A stretch of DNA of 64,000 nucleotides from Anaerostipes faecalis (GTDB lineage: Bacteria > Bacillota > Clostridia > Lachnospirales > Lachnospiraceae): the NCBI RefSeq assembly GCF_018982945.1, contig NZ_JABRXE010000008.1:56779-120778 (forward strand). Direction: 5' to 3'. A program made the position numbers and the translations under genes. The notes beneath the pieces are model-generated. The model made no database searches and was not told the DNA's origin. It worked only from the letters and a program-made list of their open reading frames with translations. Below, one piece after another: positions 38,315 to 47,913 of this stretch; within the stretch, counting starts at the first letter, position 1; each line of letters starts with the position of its first letter.

Positions 38315-38480
38315 GTAAATCTCCTAATAAATTAATACCTTTGAATTGTCTTTATTCATCATTAAAAAATGCTTAAACTCATTCTTTGATTAAAGATAGC
38401 GCATTTAAACCTTTTTTTCAAGTATTTACTGTCCGGCTCTTTCCTAATGAAAGAATAAAGTCTTTCTATAAAATAATAAA

Positions 38481-38514
38481 AAGAATCTGCTCATTTATAT
38501 ATGAACAGACTCTT
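38481..38514 (-). terminator. Terminator after the amine-dehydrogenase-like gene
   Basis: Arms around 38481-38494 and 38501-38514 (AAGAATCTG.TCAT with ATGA.CAGACTCTT) pair with mismatches. On the minus strand it is followed by TTTTTATT. Confidence 0.6.
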
Positions 38515-38567
38515 CTAAGTTTATGTCTTAATGTTAAACATAGTTTTTCTATCTTTTATCTTGTTGT

Positions 38568-39593
38568 TTACAGATAAAATTCCATTGGAGAAGTTGGATA
38601 CTCGATTTCATCCAGCTGATCCATCGTAACCAATCCTGCAGGTGCACGAAGTACGGATGGAATTCTATTTACAATCGTAGCACAGGTGTGCTCAACTGTT
38701 GCAGGTTTTACAACATGAAACTCTGTATCCGGTTCACCTGTGATTTTCCAGTCACACATATCCCCATCTTCTGGTCCGTAAACTTTACCAATACAGCTTG
38801 TCTCGATTACAGAACCCTGGAATGTTTCTGTTGTCACAACAGCAGCCATACCAATACAGTTTCCTTTTGGAATCGTTGCATTCATTGTAGATGAGAAAAG
38901 ATCTGTATCATGGAAGTACGGTATACACTTCTGGGTCTGACTCTTAATCGTCCATCCCATCTTAGATGCAAGTGCTTCATTGGAATTCCATACATAAGAA
39001 GGCTCTATCTCCTCTGGGTGTGCAATCTGCTTCTCAAATTCATCCGCTGTAAGTCCTACACCATGTGCTTTTGCAAGTGCTAGTCCATAATCTTCTACAT
39101 TATAACTTACAGCCCCCTGAATCTTCTGGATCTTATGGCAACCGCCTGCGACCATTCCTACCATATTTACCCAAAAGATATCTTCCATTCCGCTTCCTAC
39201 AAAAGTACATCCATTTTTCTTTGCTGTCACATCAAGAATGTTGGCTCTTACCGCATCTGTTGTCCAACAGTAAGTTGCTTCCTCACATGTTGTGATGACA
39301 CTGATTCCTCTGCTCAGGCATTTCATATAATGAGGAAAACAGTCACTTACGAGACTGAACAACGTAACAACTGCAATATCTGCGTCACAATTATCAAGCA
39401 CTTCATCCGCATTGTCACTGATCAGAATACCTGTTTTTATGCCAAGTCCCGCATAATCACCAACATCCATTCCCACGATTGCCGGATTGCTGTCAATGGC
39501 ACCGACTATCTGACATCCTGTCTCATACAAATATCTGAGTGTATATTTGCTCATTTTTCCACAGCCGTACTGAACTACCTTAATTTTACTCAT
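38568..39593 (-). CDS. NAD(P)-dependent amine dehydrogenase-like protein (2,4-diaminopentanoate dehydrogenase family)
   Basis: This 341-residue protein starts with a dinucleotide-binding fold ([18 protein letters not shown]) related to dihydrodipicolinate reductase. The overall pattern ([35 protein letters not shown] end) resembles 2,4-diaminopentanoate dehydrogenase (Ord) of clostridial ornithine fermentation. No other ornithine-pathway gene is near, so the substrate remains open. AAGGAGAG supports the ATG at 39593 over a GTG two codons earlier. A terminator lies downstream. Confidence 0.75.
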   Translation of the reverse strand: MSKIKVVQYGCGKMSKYTLRYLYETGCQIVGAIDSNPAIVGMDVGDYAGLGIKTGILISDNADEVLDNCDADIAVVTLFSLVSDCFPHYMKCLSRGISVITTCEEATYCWTTDAVRANILDVTAKKNGCTFVGSGMEDIFWVNMVGMVAGGCHKIQKIQGAVSYNVEDYGLALAKAHGVGLTADEFEKQIAHPEEIEPSYVWNSNEALASKMGWTIKSQTQKCIPYFHDTDLFSSTMNATIPKGNCIGMAAVVTTETFQGSVIETSCIGKVYGPEDGDMCDWKITGEPDTEFHVVKPATVEHTCATIVNRIPSVLRAPAGLVTMDQLDEIEYPTSPMEFYL

Positions 39594-39689
39594 AACCACA
39601 CTCTCCTTTTCTGAAAACTGTTTGTTATTTTTTTATCCAACTTCAGTGTACAGTCTCAAGTCAGACGAGAGTCAATAAGTTTTTCATTT

Positions 39690-40723
39690 TTATTTATCCA
39701 TTTTCACAGGCACCTGAAGGCGCAGATACATAGAACGTTTTCCGCTGTCAAAAATATGCATTTCCATAATTTCTTCACAGATGTAATCTCCGCATATCTC
39801 ATAATCATTCTTTCTGCAATAATCCAGCAACGCCGTTGCAGATGTACATTCCTGATCAAAGTCTTCTATATAAATACAGGCATACATGCCGTTTTCTATC
39901 TTCTGTGTACAGTCTTGCAACGGAAAATTATCATCCACAAAAATAAAAATCTTATCAGAAAAAAATTTCATATTCTTAAAATTTTCCTTGGACATGATCG
40001 GTCCGGCGTTGCAATAATAAACGGGAGGAATTTTGTATTCTAACAGTTTATTTTTCAGTTGCTTTAGGATAAGTTCATACATGTCTATATCAGATGAGGG
40101 ATGACTCCCGCCTCTGTAGGCGGTGAGCAACAATTATGTATCAGTGGCGGGTTTCAATCCCCATCTGATATACGCTCCGCGAGGATGCGCAGGAATTCGG
40201 ATTGGAAGTATGTCTGCTATGCAGACCCGAATTCCGCGCCAAGACTCGCGAGCGAGTCTTGAATGTAATCATAGAAATTCATATCCACATCCATGGCATA
40301 AATAATCCGTTCCGGTATATATTCCAACGTGATTGTTCCGCTTTTAGGAGATTTCTTATATCTTTTAATATTAGACATGGTACGATTGATTGCTTCCATC
40401 TTATACTGCAGCTCCTTCTGCTGCTGTATTGTCTGCACTTTCTTCCATTGCAGTATTTTTTCAATCTGATCAATATCTTTCTGATCCAGCACTTCTTTAA
40501 TCTCTTTCAGTTCCATACCCAGTTCTTTCATGTACTGAATCATATCCAGTCGTGCATTCTGTTTGATATCATAATACCTGTAATGAGTCTTCTCATCTAC
40601 ATAGCATGGCTTTAACAGCCCCATTGAATCATATAGTCTAAGCGTTGGAACTGTTGTACGGTTCAACTTCGCCATTTCACCAATCCCGATATATTTCAGC
40701 TTTTTTTCACCCATATCACTCAT
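39690..40723 (-). pseudogene. MerR-family regulator split by a 179-bp insertion
   Basis: The N-terminal part (40723 down to ~40265) encodes a MerR winged helix (YIGIGEMAKLNRTTVPTLRLYDSMG), HYRYYDI and a coiled-coil dimerisation helix. The C-terminal part (40085 down to 39690) encodes most of a GyrI-like effector-binding domain (LKNKLLEYKIPPVYYCN onwards). Between them lies the structured repeat at 40086-40264. Removing exactly these 179 bp joins the halves in frame (NFYDY/DMYELILKQL) and gives 284 residues, normal for this family. No other damage is visible, so the insertion looks recent. The N-terminal fragment alone could still bind DNA. The gene is read from a palindromic operator region next to ssrA. 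Confidence 0.88.
40086..40264 (+). repeat. Hairpin-rich mobile repeat, copy 1 (MITE/PATE-like)
   Basis: A ~180-bp non-coding element, nearly identical to the one at 55315-55497 in the opposite orientation; the copies differ by one substitution and a 2-bp indel. Internal structures are inverted repeats ATATCAGATG/CATCTGATAT (40087-40096, 40162-40171), a CCGCCT-CTGT-AGGCGG hairpin (40108-40123), GGAATTCGG/CCGAATTCC (40192-40200, 40227-40235) enclosing GTCTGC-TAT-GCAGAC, and terminal AAGACTCG-CGAG-CGAGTCTT (40241-40260). It is more GC-rich than its surroundings. No terminal inverted repeat or clear target duplication is seen. Confidence 0.88.
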
Positions 40724-40748
40724 ATAATTTTCTTTACACTTTCTCCAT

Positions 40749-40777
40749 AATAACTCTAATGTTACATTAGAGTTATT
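40749..40777. promoter_or_regulatory. 29-bp palindrome upstream of the MerR gene
   Basis: AATAACTCTAATGT (40749-40762) and its exact complement (40764-40777) flank one base. A TATAAT sequence for the minus strand lies directly upstream. This is a plausible autoregulatory MerR operator. Confidence 0.7.
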
Positions 40778-40819
40778 ATAACACATTTTTCTTTTTTGTT
40801 GCAGTACAAGAAAAACACA

Positions 40820-40852
40820 AAAAATAAAAGACCCACGTAAAAACGTGAGTCT
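40820..40852 (-). terminator. Terminator of ssrA
   Basis: On the minus strand, AGACTCACG pairs with CGTGGGTCT (with G-U) around a short loop, followed by TTTTATTTT. It starts six bases after the tmRNA 3' end. Confidence 0.85.
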
Positions 40853-40857
40853 GATAA

Positions 40858-41199
40858 TGGACCAGGCGGGAATCGAACCCGCGTCCAAAAACCTTTCCAC
40901 ATGAGGCTCTCCCATTACAGTCTGTCTTTTTACATTCCCTCCACAGTGCTCCGACAGACAGGATCACTGCTTTAGTAGCTTCATAAATACTTCATCTGCC
41001 GCAAAGCTTAGGCAAATGAGGGTCCTACATTATTTGAAGCCAGGACTCACAGACTGTAGGTGATCCGGAGCTGACTGCTGCAAACTAGGCAGCGTACGCT
41101 AATTTATTATCTGCGTTTATATTTAAGTTTGTACCGTAAGGTGGTCCCTCCCAATGGCTCCTCAAGCTTCTAGATCCCTGTCGAAACCAGTACTGGCCC
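40858..41199 (-). ncRNA. ssrA: Transfer-messenger RNA (tmRNA)
   Basis: tmRNA rescues stalled ribosomes and tags the peptide for degradation. The 5' end GGGCCAG pairs with 3' CTGGTCC to form the acceptor stem. The 5' portion has the conserved TTTCGACAGGGAT box and the 3' portion a T-arm with GGTTCGATTCC. A short frame at 41085-41114 encodes the tag ADNKLAYAA (possibly preceded by Asn) and ends in TAG. CCA seems not to be encoded after the discriminator A. The total is about 342 nt. It has its own promoter and terminator and follows smpB-rnr, its functional partners. Confidence 0.95.
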
Positions 41200-41218
41200 A
41201 GAAATAAAGAAACTTTTA

Positions 41219-41248
41219 CCGAGACTGAATTTTTATATCCAGTCTCGG
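41219..41248 (-). other. Hairpin in the pre-tmRNA leader
   Basis: CCGAGACTG (41219-41227) and CAGTCTCGG (41240-41248) form a perfect 9-bp stem between the predicted ssrA start site and the mature 5' end. It could be a 5' processing signal, or a weak smpB terminator. Confidence 0.55.
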
Positions 41249-41254
41249 ATTCTT

Positions 41255-41283
41255 ATTATATATCTTGAATAAACTCCTGTCAA
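41255..41283 (-). promoter_or_regulatory. Sigma-A promoter of ssrA
   Basis: On the minus strand, TTGACA (41278-41283) and TATAAT (41255-41260) are separated by 17 bases, both consensus. The -35 box is about 13 bp after the smpB stop, so ssrA can be expressed independently and strongly. Confidence 0.85.
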
Positions 41284-41295
41284 GCAACAGCCGGT

Positions 41296-41766
41296 TTAAC
41301 CAAAATTACGTACTTTAAAATCTCTTTGTGCTTCACGAAGCTGATCCCTTTTTGATATATCCTGTCGCTTATCATATAATTTCTTTCCACGACAAAGACC
41401 TACTTCAACTTTTACCAGACTTCCTTTAAAATATACTTTCAATGGAATCAGTGTGTATCCCTTTTGTTTCATCTGTCCTACCATTTTGGATATTTCAGAA
41501 TGGTGTAGAAGAAGCTTACGCACTCTAAGGGGATCCTTATTAAAAATATTTCCCTTTTCATAAGGACTGATATGCATCTGGTGGATGTATGCTTCCCCTT
41601 TTTCAATACCAATAAAAGCTTCCTTTATGCTGCAATGCCCCATACGTAAAGATTTCACTTCTGTTCCATGCAGTACAATTCCTGCTTCAAAAGCATCTTC
41701 CACAAAATAATCATGTCTTGCCTTTTTATTATTTGCAATTAGTTTTGTCCCACTGGTTTTGGCCAT
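41296..41766 (-). CDS. smpB: SsrA-binding protein SmpB
   Basis: SmpB binds tmRNA and delivers it to stalled ribosomes. The 156 residues include [29 protein letters not shown], the [12 protein letters not shown] region, and a C-terminal basic tail [23 protein letters not shown]. An ATG three codons upstream is possible, but GGAGG is spaced nine bases from the ATG at 41766. The start overlaps the end of rnr, and ssrA follows 97 bp downstream. Confidence 0.96.
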   Translation of the reverse strand: MAKTSGTKLIANNKKARHDYFVEDAFEAGIVLHGTEVKSLRMGHCSIKEAFIGIEKGEAYIHQMHISPYEKGNIFNKDPLRVRKLLLHHSEISKMVGQMKQKGYTLIPLKVYFKGSLVKVEVGLCRGKKLYDKRQDISKRDQLREAQRDFKVRNFG

Positions 41767-43897
41767 TTTCCTCATCCTCCACTAATTCAAAATCAATATT
41801 TTTAAGGAGCATATCTACTCCCTTGACTTTAATTGTTACATGCTGACCCAGTTTAAATTCTTTTCCTGTTCTTTCCCCAATCATAGAATAGGTAGCTTCA
41901 TTATAATAGTAATAATCTCCAGGAAGTGTAGATACATGAACCATTCCTTCTACCGTATCAGGCAGTTCCACATAAATACCCCATCCTGTGACTCCGGAAA
42001 TAACACCTTTGTGTATTTCCCCGATGCGATTTTTCATATATTCTGCTTTTTTCAATTTCTCCACTTCACGTTCTACTTCATCTGCACGACGTTCCGTTTT
42101 GGATGTCTGTTCTGCCACCTTAGGTAAAATTCCTTCATAATGAGCATATCGTTTGCCTGTAAAATCGCCATGAAGATTTTCCTTTATAATACGATGAATC
42201 TGAAGGTCCGGATATCGACGGATCGGAGAAGTAAAATGGCAGTAGTATCTGGTTGAAAGTCCAAAGTGCAACGAACACTGTACGGTATATTTTGCCTGTT
42301 TCATGGATCTGAGGGTCAGCCTGCTGATTAACGGCTCCTCTGGAGTTCCTTCAATCTTTGTTAATAATTTCTGTACTTCCATTGGATGAAGCTCTTCACG
42401 GTTAATTTTAAGGTATATTCCGAAATTTTGCAGAAATGCCTGCAATCTGTCTATTTTTTCTCCATCAGGAATATCATGGGTACGATATAAAAACGGAATC
42501 TCTCTCCAATAAAAATCTTCCGCTACAGTTTCATTAGCACACAGCATAAAATCTTCAATGATTTTTGTTGCTGCATTACGTACTTGTGGAAAAATATCAA
42601 TCGGTCGTCCATTTTCATTTAAGATGATTTTAGATTCAGGAAAGTCAAAATCAATACTTCCTCTTTCATGTCTTCGTTCTCTTAAAATATCAGAAAGTTC
42701 TTTCATCAATTCAAACATGTCCACAAAATCTTTATAACGTTTTCGCTCCTGCTCATCTCCATCTAAAATTGCAGCCACGCTGGTATAAGTCATTCTTTCA
42801 TCAACATTGATCAATGTCTCAGCAATCTGATGATCTATCACTTTTCCCTTTGAATCAATCTCCATAATACAGCTTAATGCCAGCCGGTCACATCCTGCAT
42901 TTAATGAACAGATTCCATTGGATAACTGATAAGGCAGCATAGGTATCACTCTGTCTACAAGATACACACTGGTTCCCCGTTTTAACGCTTCTTTATCTAA
43001 CGGAGAATATTCTGTAACATACTCAGAAACATCGGCTATGTGCACTCCAAGAAGATAATGATCTCCTTTTTTTGTCAATGTAATAGCGTCATCCAGATCT
43101 TTTGCATCTTCCCCATCTATAGTAACTGTTGGCCAGCCACGAATATCCATTCTATCTTTATAATCAGCTGCATGAACCTCATCAGGAATCTGCTTCACCT
43201 GCCTTTGCACATCCTCATCAAATTCTGTGGGAATACCATATGCTTTCACAATGGATAAAATATCAACTCTTGGATCATTTTTATGCCCAAGCACTTCAAT
43301 AATTTTCCCCTCAGGACTATGTCTCTCATCTCCATAATCTGTAATTTCCACAAGAACCTTAAATCCATTGGTAAGATTTTTGCATTCTTCTTTGGAAATA
43401 AAAATATCACTGTCGAATCGCTGATTATCCGGTATAACAAAACCAAAATTCTGATTTTTCTGAAGAGTTCCAACAATAGTCGTTATTCCCCGTTCTAAAA
43501 TCTTGACGATTTTTCCTTCTTTTCTGCGTCCGGTCTTTGGCAGATCATTTAGCACTTCCATCAGAACCTTGTCATCATGAAAAGCACCATTCATATTCTT
43601 CTCATGTATATAAAAATCTTCTTTCATGCCTTCCACTGTTACAAACCCAAAACCATTCTGTGTACAGGTAAAAGTCCCTTCCAGGATTTCCTTTGAAATC
43701 GGTTTATATTTTCCTCGTTTTGTAACCTCAATACTTCCTTCTTCTACCAGTTCTTTCAGGATACTGACAAATTCTTCTCTGTCATCCGGATCAACCTGCA
43801 TCAGATATCCGATTTCTTTTTGTTTCATCGGTTTATAATGTTTATCGTAGATTAATGCCTTTATTCTCTTTTTTCTTTCAAATCTCTTATCTGTCAT
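41729..43897 (-). CDS. rnr: Ribonuclease R
   Basis: This 3'-5' exoribonuclease works with tmRNA-SmpB to degrade defective messages. The 722 residues have an N-terminal HTH-like part, two cold-shock domains, the RNB catalytic domain ([16 protein letters not shown] with metal-binding Asp residues, and [15 protein letters not shown]) and a C-terminal S1 domain ([25 protein letters not shown]). The C-terminus overlaps smpB. It is the first gene after secG. Confidence 0.96.
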   Translation of the reverse strand: MTDKRFERKKRIKALIYDKHYKPMKQKEIGYLMQVDPDDREEFVSILKELVEEGSIEVTKRGKYKPISKEILEGTFTCTQNGFGFVTVEGMKEDFYIHEKNMNGAFHDDKVLMEVLNDLPKTGRRKEGKIVKILERGITTIVGTLQKNQNFGFVIPDNQRFDSDIFISKEECKNLTNGFKVLVEITDYGDERHSPEGKIIEVLGHKNDPRVDILSIVKAYGIPTEFDEDVQRQVKQIPDEVHAADYKDRMDIRGWPTVTIDGEDAKDLDDAITLTKKGDHYLLGVHIADVSEYVTEYSPLDKEALKRGTSVYLVDRVIPMLPYQLSNGICSLNAGCDRLALSCIMEIDSKGKVIDHQIAETLINVDERMTYTSVAAILDGDEQERKRYKDFVDMFELMKELSDILRERRHERGSIDFDFPESKIILNENGRPIDIFPQVRNAATKIIEDFMLCANETVAEDFYWREIPFLYRTHDIPDGEKIDRLQAFLQNFGIYLKINREELHPMEVQKLLTKIEGTPEEPLISRLTLRSMKQAKYTVQCSLHFGLSTRYYCHFTSPIRRYPDLQIHRIIKENLHGDFTGKRYAHYEGILPKVAEQTSKTERRADEVEREVEKLKKAEYMKNRIGEIHKGVISGVTGWGIYVELPDTVEGMVHVSTLPGDYYYYNEATYSMIGERTGKEFKLGQHVTIKVKGVDMLLKNIDFELVEDEENGQNQWDKTNCK

Positions 43898-43948
43898 CTT
43901 ATTTCTCCCATATCAGGAAATTTAACGTTATTTCCCACAGAATAATAA

Positions 43949-43978
43949 AGCACCTCTTAAACAAGTTTAAGAAGTGCT
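43949..43978 (-). terminator. Terminator after secG
   Basis: AGCACCTCTTAAAC and GTTTAAGAAGTGCT (43949-43978) pair with one mismatch around AA. The minus-strand transcript then reads TTTATTATT. Confidence 0.8.
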
Positions 43979-43986
43979 CAAATTTC

Positions 43987-44223
43987 TTAAATAAATCTGG
44001 AACATAAAATAGCTGCTGTTACAAAGAAAATAACTGTAAAAAATGTTGTTAATTTAATTAATGTTCCTTCCTTAGAACGTCCTTTGTTTTTGCTCCAGTA
44101 TGTCCCGGAATCTGCTGCTCCTGTTAAAGAACCCAGCCCGGCTTCTTTCCCTTCTTGCATTAGTACTAATATAATTAATAAAATTGATGCTATGATAAAA
44201 ATAACGGTTAATGCTGTTTTCAC
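43987..44223 (-). CDS. secG: Preprotein translocase subunit SecG
   Basis: This 78-residue subunit of the SecYEG channel has two transmembrane helices (about 1-19 and 56-77) joined by a loop with the family motif ILVLMQEGKEAGLG and Gly-rich GAADSGTYW. The start codon is GTG, seven bases after AGGAGG. It precedes rnr, a conserved secG-rnr-smpB-ssrA order, and has its own promoter at 44261-44289. Confidence 0.93.
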   Translation of the reverse strand: MKTALTVIFIIASILLIILVLMQEGKEAGLGSLTGAADSGTYWSKNKGRSKEGTLIKLTTFFTVIFFVTAAILCSRFI

Positions 44224-44260
44224 AATATGCCTCCTAATAATCTTCTATTCACTGTGAATT

Positions 44261-44289
44261 ATTCTAACATAGAAGTAAATAAGATGCAA
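44261..44289 (-). promoter_or_regulatory. Sigma-A promoter of secG
   Basis: On the minus strand, TTGCAT (44284-44289) and TAGAAT (44261-44266) are separated by 17 bases, about 35 bp before the GTG start. Confidence 0.65.
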
Positions 44290-44313
44290 GAAAAACTCCC
44301 GTTTTACAAAAAT

Positions 44314-45660
<1,347 letters not shown>

Positions 45661-45709
45661 CTATACAAAAAAGAACATCTACGGTATTTTCTTAGATATT
45701 ACAAGACAA

Positions 45710-45752
45710 AAAAACTACTGCAGATAATTTTTCTTTATCTGCAGTAGTTTTT
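45710..45752. terminator. Long inverted-repeat terminator
   Basis: A perfect stem (core AACTACTGCAGATAA and its complement) with T-runs on both ends lies between the Nif11-like gene and eno. It ends the minus-strand transcript from the Nif11-like gene. Confidence 0.88.
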
Positions 45753-45777
45753 ATACTATTTCATATGACAGGCAATA

Positions 45778-46083
45778 TCAGGACAACTCCATAGATTGAT
45801 TTCTCTCCAATGCTGCAAGGCATAGTTCATACATATCATCTTCACCTTCTAGCATTGGAGAATTTTCTCCTCCTCCATTAGTACTTCTCCTCATGGTGGC
45901 ATAAAATTCTTCTCCTGCATTGATCAGTTCCATAGGATAAATCTCATAACCATTTTCCCTGCAAATCTTACAGAAAGCAACTATGGGTTCCTTGTCATCC
46001 TTTGTTGCTAGCAAAGCGCTTTTTAACTTTTCATCATGTAGCGCTTTTTCCTGCAGTTCCTCTAACATTTCATATACATCCAT
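45778..46083 (-). CDS. Small Nif11-like protein
   Basis: A 101-residue acidic protein. Residues 1-55 (MLEELQEKALHDEKLKSALL, then AFCKICRENGYEIYPMEL) resemble the Nif11 domain found in cyanobacterial proteins and some RiPP leader peptides. A Gly-rich NGGGENSP turn and an acidic tail follow. The match is by pattern only. AGGAGG precedes the ATG at 46083. No peptide-modifying enzyme is adjacent, so a free-standing role is more likely. It lies after the gpmI terminator. Confidence 0.55.
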   Translation of the reverse strand: MDVYEMLEELQEKALHDEKLKSALLATKDDKEPIVAFCKICRENGYEIYPMELINAGEEFYATMRRSTNGGGENSPMLEGEDDMYELCLAALERNQSMELS

Positions 46084-46131
46084 AGTGGTACCTCCTTTAT
46101 TAAAATGTTTGTATTCATAATACAAAGCAAC

Positions 46132-46163
46132 AAAAGCGTCCGTGTTATCACACAGACGCCTTT
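46132..46163 (-). terminator. Terminator after gpmI
   Basis: Inverted arms with AAAAGCGTC and GACGCCTTT, extended by GTGT/ACAC, form a strong hairpin ending in TTTTGTTG on the minus strand. Confidence 0.8.
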
Positions 46164-46182
46164 GTCTTTCAAAATGATTTTA

Positions 46183-47724
46183 TTATTTTACTAACAGAGA
46201 TGTTCCTGTCATATCTTCTGGTTTTTCCATTCCCATCATTTCAATTAATGTAGGTACGATATCAGCAAGGCATCCACCTTCTCTTAATTTCACACCTTCA
46301 TCATAATTTACAAGAATAAATGGTACTGGATTTGTTGTATGTGCTGTAAATGGAGCTCCTGTTTCATAATCTACCAGCTGCTCTGCATTTCCATGGTCAG
46401 CACAGATAAACATCTGTCCATCTACTTCTTTAATTGCTTCTACAGCGTTTCCAACACATGTATCAACTGCTTCTACAGCTTTAATTGCTGCTTCTTCAAT
46501 TCCTGTATGTCCAACCATATCACTGTTTGCAAAGTTAACAATGATAACATCATATTTATCAGATTTGATTGCCTCTACCAGTTTTTCTCCAACTTCAGGA
46601 GCACTCATCTCAGGCTGAAGATCATAAGTTGCTACTGCAGGTGATTTTACCAGGATTCTTTCTTCGTTTTCATTTGGTTCTTCTACACCACCATTGAAGA
46701 AGAATGTTACATGAGCATATTTTTCTGTCTCTGCCAGACGAAGCTGTTTCAATCCGTTCTTGGCAAGGAACTCACCAAATGTATTCTTGATTTCCACTTT
46801 ATGGAATGCAACTAATTTGTTAGGAATTGTTACATCATATTCTGTAAAGCATACAAATGTTGTTTTAAAATATCCATTTGGACGTTCAAAGCTATCAAAC
46901 TTGTCATCACAGATTGAACGGGTGATTTCTCTCGCACGGTCTGGTCTGAAGTTATAGAATATTACAGAATCATTTTCTTTTAAGGTTGCCACTGGAGCAC
47001 CATCTTCCATAATAACAGTTGGTACAACAAATTCGTCTGTTACATCTTCTTTATATGATGCTGCGATTGCTTCTACACCATCTTCTGCTGTATTACCCTG
47101 TCCCATAACAATGGCATTGTATGCTTTCTGCACACGATCCCAGCGGTTGTCACGGTCCATTGCATAATAACGTCCGGAAACAGATGCAATCTTACCTACA
47201 CCGATTTCTTTCATTTTAGCAACTAATTCTTCAGCATAACCTTTTCCAGATGTAGGTGCTGTGTCACGACCATCCAGGAACAGATGAACATATACTTTGT
47301 CCAGTCCGTTTCTCTTAGCCATTTCAAGAACTCCATACAGATGTGTATTGTGACTGTGTACTCCACCGTCTGATAATAATCCGAAACAATGTAATGCAGA
47401 ATCATTCTTCTTGCAGTTTTCCATAGCTTCTAATAATGCTTCATTGTCAAAGAATGTTCCATCTTCAATTTCTTTTGTGATTCTTGTAAGTTCCTGATAC
47501 ACGATACGTCCTGCACCCATATTCAAGTGACCTACTTCAGAGTTACCCATCTGTCCTTCTGGAAGTCCTACAGCCATACCTGAGGCATTTCCTGGAACAA
47601 ACGGATATTCTTTCATTAATTTATCCATAACAGGAGTTTTTGCTTCTGCAACTGCATTGGCTTCCTGTTTGTCATTTAATCCATATCCATCTAAAATCAT
47701 AAGAACGGTTGGTTTTTTACTCAT
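46183..47724 (-). CDS. gpmI: 2,3-bisphosphoglycerate-independent phosphoglycerate mutase
   Basis: This Mn-dependent alkaline-phosphatase-fold enzyme interconverts 3- and 2-phosphoglycerate. The 513 residues have MILDGYGLND, the phosphoserine site GNSEVGHLNMGAGR, FLDGRDTAPTSG, SGRYYAMDRDNRWDR, NFRPDRAREI and the metal-binding NFANSDMVGHTG and ADHGNAEQ. It supplies the step between pgk and eno but is separately transcribed, with its own terminator. Confidence 0.97.
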   Translation of the reverse strand: MSKKPTVLMILDGYGLNDKQEANAVAEAKTPVMDKLMKEYPFVPGNASGMAVGLPEGQMGNSEVGHLNMGAGRIVYQELTRITKEIEDGTFFDNEALLEAMENCKKNDSALHCFGLLSDGGVHSHNTHLYGVLEMAKRNGLDKVYVHLFLDGRDTAPTSGKGYAEELVAKMKEIGVGKIASVSGRYYAMDRDNRWDRVQKAYNAIVMGQGNTAEDGVEAIAASYKEDVTDEFVVPTVIMEDGAPVATLKENDSVIFYNFRPDRAREITRSICDDKFDSFERPNGYFKTTFVCFTEYDVTIPNKLVAFHKVEIKNTFGEFLAKNGLKQLRLAETEKYAHVTFFFNGGVEEPNENEERILVKSPAVATYDLQPEMSAPEVGEKLVEAIKSDKYDVIIVNFANSDMVGHTGIEEAAIKAVEAVDTCVGNAVEAIKEVDGQMFICADHGNAEQLVDYETGAPFTAHTTNPVPFILVNYDEGVKLREGGCLADIVPTLIEMMGMEKPEDMTGTSLLVK

Positions 47725-47913
47725 CTTTATCTCCTTTATCTTAATTAATTATCCTTTTATAGTCCGTTAATATTATAACGATTTTTTTCAATGAATTCAA
47801 TATATTATTTAAAAGAACTCTTCTCCTTTTGTAGATATTACAATATCATTGCGTTATAATAAATATATAATTATGTTCGGTTTAATTTCATACAGAATTA
47901 GGAGGTGCTTTTT

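Noticed and set aside
40151-40160. GGTTTCAATCC inside the repeat element resembles a CRISPR repeat start
   Set aside because: It occurs once per element, with no regular repeats or spacers, so no CRISPR array is present.
40724-40915. N-terminal extension of the MerR frame across the ssrA terminator
   Set aside because: It has no ribosome site and overlaps the tmRNA 3' end and its terminator; the winged-helix protein starts at 40723.
47860-47890. TATAAT-like boxes before the lipase-like gene
   Set aside because: Several overlapping AT-rich matches fit and no -35 box is clearly better, so no single promoter was called.
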